A DNA stretch of 19,576 bases, taken from the NCBI GenBank assembly GCA_964561545.1, contig CAZLQF010000044.1, forward strand, positions 1 to 19,576, in the 5' to 3' direction. Every line of letters starts with the position of its first letter. Within the stretch, counting starts at the first letter, position 1. Under the pieces are notes generated by a model, which was given only the letters and a program-made list of their open reading frames with translations, was not told the DNA's origin and ran no database searches. The DNA comes from CAZLQF01 sp964561545. GTDB lineage: Bacteria; Bacteroidota; Bacteroidia; CAILMK01; CAYYUA01. The translations under genes were made by a program, and so were the position numbers. Below are positions 14,951 to 19,576 of this stretch, piece after piece.

Positions 14951-15978
14951 TAAAGCACCCTTCCCTTATGTTTGATCTCCTCTATACGCTTACTCCACTC
15001 AATTAAAGATTTATACCACTGTACGGTAAAGAAGGTTGGATCATCAGGCCTAACCTCAAAGTTTTCCAGCGCTTGTTTGATCTCTACAATACCTTCGTGC
15101 ACTTTCGTTTTGGTGTTATATCCGAGGGTTTCATTGATCTTTTTAAAGCTCACATTGTAATCCCTCTTATCCGCTTGTTCTGGTACTTGGTGCACCTCAA
15201 CATTGGGTATAACGTCCAGGACGAATGAAGCCAATTGCTTGATCTGGTAGTTCTGCTCATCCGACCCAACATTGAATACCTCCCCATTTACTTTTTCAGA
15301 AGAAGCTTCTAAGGCTTTAACAAATGCCCTTACCACATCATGTATGTGAACAAAAGGCCTCCATTGCTCCCCACCTCCCATGATGTAGATAACGCGGTCT
15401 CGCCAAGCCCGCATGGTCATAATGTTAATGGCAAGGTCAAACCGCATTCTTTCAGCCAATCCAAAAATCGTGGCATTACGCAACAATACAACTTCAAAAT
15501 TTTCATCCTGAAGCTCCATTAAATCATTTTCCATCGCCACTTTGCTTTTGGCATATTCGGTTAGGGGGGCCAATTCGTCTCCTTCTTGTAATGCTTTTTT
15601 GCCGCCTGCCCCATATACACTTGCGGAGCTTGAATAAATGTAACGTTTTACGCCATATTCTTTAGCTGCTTTAGCCAACCTGGTAGAACCTTCGTAATTG
15701 ATCTCCTTAGTGAGCTGAGCATCAATCTCACCAGAAGCATCATTGCTTAACCCTGCGAGGTCAATTACAGCGTCTACGTCTTTTAATATGGTGGTGTCAC
15801 AATCTCTTAAGTCATCCTGGAGTATTGTAGCATTGGGATTGTCTTCTACTTCTTTTACTTTTTCGCGCCCAAAGAAATAACGATCCAGTGCTATAACACT
15901 GTAACCCCTGTTTAATAGTTCTTTGCAAATAGGAATGCCTACATAGCCCCCTGCGCCTGTTACTAATACTTGTTTCAT
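14950..15978 (-). CDS. NAD-dependent epimerase/dehydratase (extended SDR)
   Basis: A 342-residue extended short-chain dehydrogenase. Seen: the Rossmann motif VTGAGGYVG (6-14), the DDLRD segment (55-59) near the adenine site, DLAGLSND after strand 4, SSSASVYG (116-123) with the catalytic Ser/Thr, and Y142-AKS-K146. GGEQWRPFVHIHDVVRA (about 203-219) and FNVGSDEQNYQI are standard for nucleotide-sugar SDRs, which epimerise, dehydrate or reduce NDP-sugars. Second gene of the operon: 2-base gap from the aminotransferase, 1-base overlap with the sulfotransferase. Specific reaction (4-epimerase, dehydratase or reductase) cannot be told from motifs alone. Confidence 0.9.
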   Translation of the reverse strand: MKQVLVTGAGGYVGIPICKELLNRGYSVIALDRYFFGREKVKEVEDNPNATILQDDLRDCDTTILKDVDAVIDLAGLSNDASGEIDAQLTKEINYEGSTRLAKAAKEYGVKRYIYSSSASVYGAGGKKALQEGDELAPLTEYAKSKVAMENDLMELQDENFEVVLLRNATIFGLAERMRFDLAINIMTMRAWRDRVIYIMGGGEQWRPFVHIHDVVRAFVKALEASSEKVNGEVFNVGSDEQNYQIKQLASFVLDVIPNVEVHQVPEQADKRDYNVSFKKINETLGYNTKTKVHEGIVEIKQALENFEVRPDDPTFFTVQWYKSLIEWSKRIEEIKHKGRVL

Positions 15979-15980
15979 GG

Positions 15981-17108
15981 TTAATTTTTTTTGAAATAAT
16001 CAGCTACTACAGAAAAAAGGTGATCCATTTCGGATTGGTCCATTATGGTGTGAATCGGCAAAGCTACAATTTTACCTGTAATGGCATTTGTAAAACTAAG
16101 GTCGAGTTCATGGTATTTGTTTTTGTAATATTTTAATGTGTGAACCGAGGTATAGTATCTTCTTACCGCAATCCCATGTTCCTCCATGAATTGGATAAAA
16201 TCGGAAGCTTCTTCGTTTAGGATGACGGGGAAATATAGGTAAGGGCAAAAAACTTCATCCCTTACTTTCATGGTTTGCAGGTATCCCTTTTCCTCCAGAT
16301 CCTCAAAGAAAGCTTTGTACCGATCAACATTCTGGCTTCTTTTTTCAAGGATCTCTTCAATATGATCCAGGTTTTTCAAACCTGTTATAGCAGATATTTC
16401 CTGCATTTTACTATTGAGCCCTGGAATGTCAACATCGCCAATGGTTTTCTCGTACTGCCCGAAGTTTCGCAGCCGTGCTAAAAAGCTTTGGATGGTTTCA
16501 TCATGAGAAATAGCGGCCCCGCCCTCCATGGATGTGAATATTTTGGTAGCATGGAAGCTGTAAACTTCTTCCAGGTTGTAATTGGCAGGATAATAACCTT
16601 TGAAAGTAGATCCAAAAGCAGGAGCATTATCAAATAGCAATACCAGGTTGTGGTCGTTGGCAAATTTCTTGACTTGATCTAAATCGGGTAAGTTGCCGTA
16701 AACACCTACTGCAACGATCATTTTGGTATTGGAGCCTACGCTGGCTATCTTGTTGACATCAATGGTCAATGTTTCATCAATGTCACAAAAAATGGGGTTC
16801 AAGTTATTCATGACAATGGCATTGAGCGTACCTGAAAATGTAAAGGAGGGTACCAGTACATCAAAATTATCGTGAGCGCTGTAGCCCATTTTTGTCTTCC
16901 AGGCATGGATCAAGCTAAAAAGGCCCATTTCTCCATTGCAGTAGCATACAGGCGTAGAATCAGTATTAAAAAAACTTTTTAATGCATGTTCAAATTTGGG
17001 GGTGTAATAAGGATTGTTGGTAACCAATCCGGTGGATAAACATTCTTTAAATTCTTTCTCAATTTCATTAAAATCAGGCAAAAACGGCCTTACAATGTTA
17101 ATTTTCAT
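15981..17108 (-). CDS. DegT/DnrJ/EryC1/StrS-family sugar aminotransferase
   Basis: A 375-residue PLP enzyme of fold type I that usually aminates a keto-sugar nucleotide. Seen: VPSFTFSGTLNAIVMNN (86-102), the pyridine-nitrogen aspartate in LLFDNAPAFGSTFKG (D160), and SFHATK with the Schiff-base lysine K189, followed by GGAAIS (196-201). The C-terminal part (IPGLNSKMQEISAITGLKNLDHIEE) is the family's substrate-lid region. Some members are dehydratases with His in place of Lys; K189 argues for aminotransferase activity here. First gene of the four-gene operon. No 4,6-dehydratase is adjacent, so the keto substrate may come from the neighbouring SDR or from elsewhere. Confidence 0.92.
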   Translation of the reverse strand: MKINIVRPFLPDFNEIEKEFKECLSTGLVTNNPYYTPKFEHALKSFFNTDSTPVCYCNGEMGLFSLIHAWKTKMGYSAHDNFDVLVPSFTFSGTLNAIVMNNLNPIFCDIDETLTIDVNKIASVGSNTKMIVAVGVYGNLPDLDQVKKFANDHNLVLLFDNAPAFGSTFKGYYPANYNLEEVYSFHATKIFTSMEGGAAISHDETIQSFLARLRNFGQYEKTIGDVDIPGLNSKMQEISAITGLKNLDHIEEILEKRSQNVDRYKAFFEDLEEKGYLQTMKVRDEVFCPYLYFPVILNEEASDFIQFMEEHGIAVRRYYTSVHTLKYYKNKYHELDLSFTNAITGKIVALPIHTIMDQSEMDHLFSVVADYFKKN

Positions 17109-17231
17109 AAGTTGCTGATGTTAGAAAAATCTTAAATCCTATAGTTTGAATGTTAATAAAAAGGCATTAACACTTGGTGATTTTAGGTCAACAAGTAACT
17201 ACCTGCAAAATAGGTCCATCATCCAATGAAG

Positions 17232-17265
17232 CAAATATATACTTTCGAGGTCAATTTTAAAACAA
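17232..17265 (-). promoter_or_regulatory. Candidate promoter of the aminotransferase-epimerase-sulfotransferase-GT operon
   Basis: The minus strand reads TATATTTG at 17239-17232, a perfect -7 match, with TTG at 17265-17263 spaced 23 bases (slightly long). It would give a leader of about 115 bases before the ATG at 17108. Confidence 0.45.
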
Positions 17266-17395
17266 TGGCCTGCTAAAAATGGCTGTTATGGAAGTAATCC
17301 TCAAGTGGTGTTGTAGAGCTTCCATTGCTTTATGCTAAAGATTCATACACAAGCTTTTATAAAACTGTCTAATACAATTTAGGTAATAACCTAAG

Positions 17396-17403
17396 TAAAT
17401 TTG
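17396..17403 (+). promoter_or_regulatory. Candidate -7 element TAAATTTG for the GT-C/TPR gene
   Basis: Perfect TAnnTTTG match 75 bases before the ATG at 17479; no clear -33 TTG at the usual spacing. Confidence 0.3.
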
Positions 17404-17478
17404 GAAAAGTTTAAGCCTGTCAATAATTTTACCCGCCTTCCAAGGAAGTATTAATACACCTAAAAATCCATTCGATCA

Positions 17479-19575
17479 ATGACGTTGAACAAGGTTGTTG
17501 AAACGCTAAAGCAGCCCAAATCGATCTTCTGGTTATGTGTAATTTTCATGTTGATATTACCTTTCAACAGTTCAAATATTGGGTTCTCAAGTGATGAATT
17601 GAACCAGTGGGATTACGGCCGAGGTGCTTTGAAATATTACAAAACATTTGGAGAAGACACCACCTCCTACCAGAGTTACCAGCGGTATGACAACATGTTC
17701 CGCAAAAAAGGTATGATCAATTACGGTTCGTTTTTCTTCGTTGCTTATTCCTATACTGCTCAACTATTTCCTCAATTATCCCCGCATGATGTTCGTCACT
17801 TTTTAACGGCTTTGGTAGGGCTTTTATGCATTTTATTTACCGGCCTTATTACAAAGGAGGTGTCGGGCTCTTGGCGGGCTGGTACCATAGCGATATGGTT
17901 GATGTTCCTAACGCCCTTTTTTGTGGGGCATAGTTTGGTCAATGACAAAGACATCCCTGCTGCAACTACCATGGCCATGGGTACCTATTTTATCATTCGC
18001 TTAGTAAAAGACCTCCCCACCTTTAGCTATGGGAACCTGATCGGGTTTGTTGTGGCAACAGGTTTGGCCATTGGCGTCCGTATGGGCGGATTGTTGCTGA
18101 TCCCTTACCTGTTCCTTTTCATTGGTATTGCTTATTTGGCAAACAAAGAATTTCGCAGGAAATATCTGTTCTACAACCAAAACCTTCTGTACAAGAACAT
18201 CGGTTGGTTGGTTTTGATCAGTATCCTGGGATATTTATTGGGCATATTTTGGTATCCCTACATCATGACTGGCAATATAATCCAAAGAACGGTTGAGGTA
18301 TTCAAGGCAATCAGTGACCACCATTTGAATGTAATGCAGGTTTTTGAAGGCGAATTGATGCGGTCCAATGATTTCCCCTGGTATTACCAAATTAAGTACA
18401 TGGCCATTACCATACCGGTTATTATATTGGTATTGTTTGTCACCTTTTTGCCTTCTTATTTATACACCGCGAAAAGGAAAATTAAACCCATTTATGTTTT
18501 TATCCTTCTTTTTGCCACGATTTTTCCGGTAGCTTACATTGTTTACACCGATGCCAACGTTTACGGCCAATGGCGCCATATATTATTTGTGTATCCTACT
18601 TTTATTGCCCTTTGTGCGCTTAACGTGCATTACCTTAGCAACTATTTCCAACATAAGTACGTGAAATATGGAATCATAGGTGTTGTTGCGCTTTCATTGG
18701 TGAAGCCTGCTATTTGGATGATCCAAAACCATCCCTATCAATACATTTACAGGAACATGACCGTAGGTGGGTTTGATGGTAGCTATACCGAGTATGTTGG
18801 CGAGAGTTACCGGTTGGCAACTTTAGATTCCTACCAATGGCTCAAACAAAACGTTACCAATCATAGTGATGAATTACCGGTGGATGTGGTGAGCAACGAT
18901 GGTTTCATTATGCGGTATTTAGCCAATGATGAAGATGATACATTTAGCGTATCCAATTCCGGATACAAAGCCCTTTGCTTCAAGGAGTGGGATTATGCAG
19001 TAATGAGTACGATTTTCCTAAAGCCCGAACTGAAGGAGAGCATGTACCCACCTCCTGAAACCATTTATAGCGTAGATGTAGAAGGCAGGCCTGTATCAGC
19101 GGTTATTAAAAAGCCGAAAAATGCGAAATTGGGCTATCAATATTACAGACAGCAAAACATTGATAAGGCTCTGGAGCATTTTCAAAAAGCGTACAACAAC
19201 CATCCCGATTACATGTGTAACTGGTTTTATTTGGGCCAGATCTACCTCAATAAAGGTCAATTCGATCAAGCCATCCAGTTTCTCAACAAATACAGTGAGT
19301 ATTTCCCCAGTAATATGCATACAAAAGCAGGATTGGCAGATGCCCATTACCGGAAAGGTAATTACACGGAAGCCAGGCGGCTTTATTACATCCTTTTAAA
19401 GAATAATGTAGAGTTTATAAAGAAGTTTAAGCTGAATTATGTAATTGGTGATTGCTTCTTCAAGACCAAGAATTACCAAAGGGCAGCGAAATTTGTAAAT
19501 CGGGCGCTAAAACACAATAGCAATTTTCAGCCGGCACGGAGGTTGAAAAAACGCTTGCAACAGCAGGGCTATTGA
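17479..19575 (+). CDS. GT-C membrane glycosyltransferase (PMT/ArnT-like) with C-terminal TPR domain
   Basis: A 698-residue protein, complete, stopping one base before the window end. The first about 470 residues hold roughly ten to twelve membrane helices in the style of GT39/GT83 lipid-linked glycosyltransferases. After helix 1 comes GFSSDELNQWDYGRGALKYY (about 35-54), whose D39/E40 match the catalytic acidic pair of the first periplasmic loop; VNDKDIPAA (154-162) is a second typical loop motif. Residues about 548-698 form about four TPR repeats (for example DKALEHFQKAYNNHPDY, NKGQFDQAIQFLNKYSEYFP, RKGNYTEARRLYYILL, KNYQRAAKFVNRALKHN), a protein-binding scaffold probably outside the cytoplasmic membrane. 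It likely takes a sugar from a polyprenyl phosphate; the divergent GtrB-like gene could supply it. Acceptor unknown (glycan, lipid or protein). Confidence 0.82.
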   Translation: MTLNKVVETLKQPKSIFWLCVIFMLILPFNSSNIGFSSDELNQWDYGRGALKYYKTFGEDTTSYQSYQRYDNMFRKKGMINYGSFFFVAYSYTAQLFPQLSPHDVRHFLTALVGLLCILFTGLITKEVSGSWRAGTIAIWLMFLTPFFVGHSLVNDKDIPAATTMAMGTYFIIRLVKDLPTFSYGNLIGFVVATGLAIGVRMGGLLLIPYLFLFIGIAYLANKEFRRKYLFYNQNLLYKNIGWLVLISILGYLLGIFWYPYIMTGNIIQRTVEVFKAISDHHLNVMQVFEGELMRSNDFPWYYQIKYMAITIPVIILVLFVTFLPSYLYTAKRKIKPIYVFILLFATIFPVAYIVYTDANVYGQWRHILFVYPTFIALCALNVHYLSNYFQHKYVKYGIIGVVALSLVKPAIWMIQNHPYQYIYRNMTVGGFDGSYTEYVGESYRLATLDSYQWLKQNVTNHSDELPVDVVSNDGFIMRYLANDEDDTFSVSNSGYKALCFKEWDYAVMSTIFLKPELKESMYPPPETIYSVDVEGRPVSAVIKKPKNAKLGYQYYRQQNIDKALEHFQKAYNNHPDYMCNWFYLGQIYLNKGQFDQAIQFLNKYSEYFPSNMHTKAGLADAHYRKGNYTEARRLYYILLKNNVEFIKKFKLNYVIGDCFFKTKNYQRAAKFVNRALKHNSNFQPARRLKKRLQQQGY

Positions 19576-19576
19576 A

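Larger units (their letters stand above)
17109..17478. other. 370-bp divergent promoter region of the glycan module
   Basis: Lies between the two divergent transcription units and holds no supported gene. It contains a TATATTTG element for the leftward operon and TAAATTTG for the rightward gene. No recognisable operator repeat was found. Confidence 0.6.

Overview
The window looks like a chromosomal segment of a member of the Bacteroidota (Cytophagales, Saprospirales or similar; not resolvable further). Support: genes lack clear Shine-Dalgarno sequences; several genes are preceded by the Bacteroidota-type -7 element TAnnTTTG; two genes begin with lipoprotein signal peptides; groES-groEL has no CIRCE operator; and base composition is moderately AT-rich throughout. 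These are sequence observations plus family knowledge; no search was run.

Layout. At the left edge (1-187, minus strand) is the 5' end of a lipoprotein gene whose signal peptide is split by a (GA)7/(TC)7 dinucleotide repeat. With 7 units the start at 187 is out of frame with the lipobox and downstream protein; with 6 units it would be perfectly in frame. Next come housekeeping genes on the minus strand: a long-chain acyl-CoA synthetase (392-2191), groEL (2489-4138) and groES (4176-4457) with a strong hairpin terminator after groEL, a CPBP-type membrane protease homologue (4627-5349), and peptide chain release factor 3, prfC (5768-7342). A plus-strand operon follows: a SAM methyltransferase, a PAP2 phosphatase and a ZIP-family metal transporter (7742-9793), tightly packed. 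Then a plus-strand enoyl-CoA hydratase (9956-10738) and, convergent to it, a secreted M1 metallopeptidase lipoprotein (11084-12997).

The right third is a glycan module. A minus-strand four-gene operon (17108 down to 13121) encodes a DegT-type sugar aminotransferase, an NAD-dependent epimerase/dehydratase, a PAPS-type sulfotransferase and a GtrB/DPM1-like polyprenyl-phosphate glycosyltransferase with two C-terminal membrane helices. Divergent from it (17479-19575) is a large GT-C type membrane glycosyltransferase with a C-terminal TPR domain. Together they suggest a pathway that makes a modified sugar, loads it on a lipid carrier and transfers it to an acceptor outside the cytoplasmic membrane, with sulfation as an extra step. 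The product is inferred.

Most notable: the contingency-type repeat in the lipoprotein signal sequence at the left edge; the sulfotransferase/GtrB/GT-C-TPR module; a periodic TGAC triple repeat just upstream of the groESL promoter; and key-residue substitutions in the PAP2, ZIP and CPBP proteins. No tRNA, rRNA, CRISPR array, transposase or integrase gene was seen.
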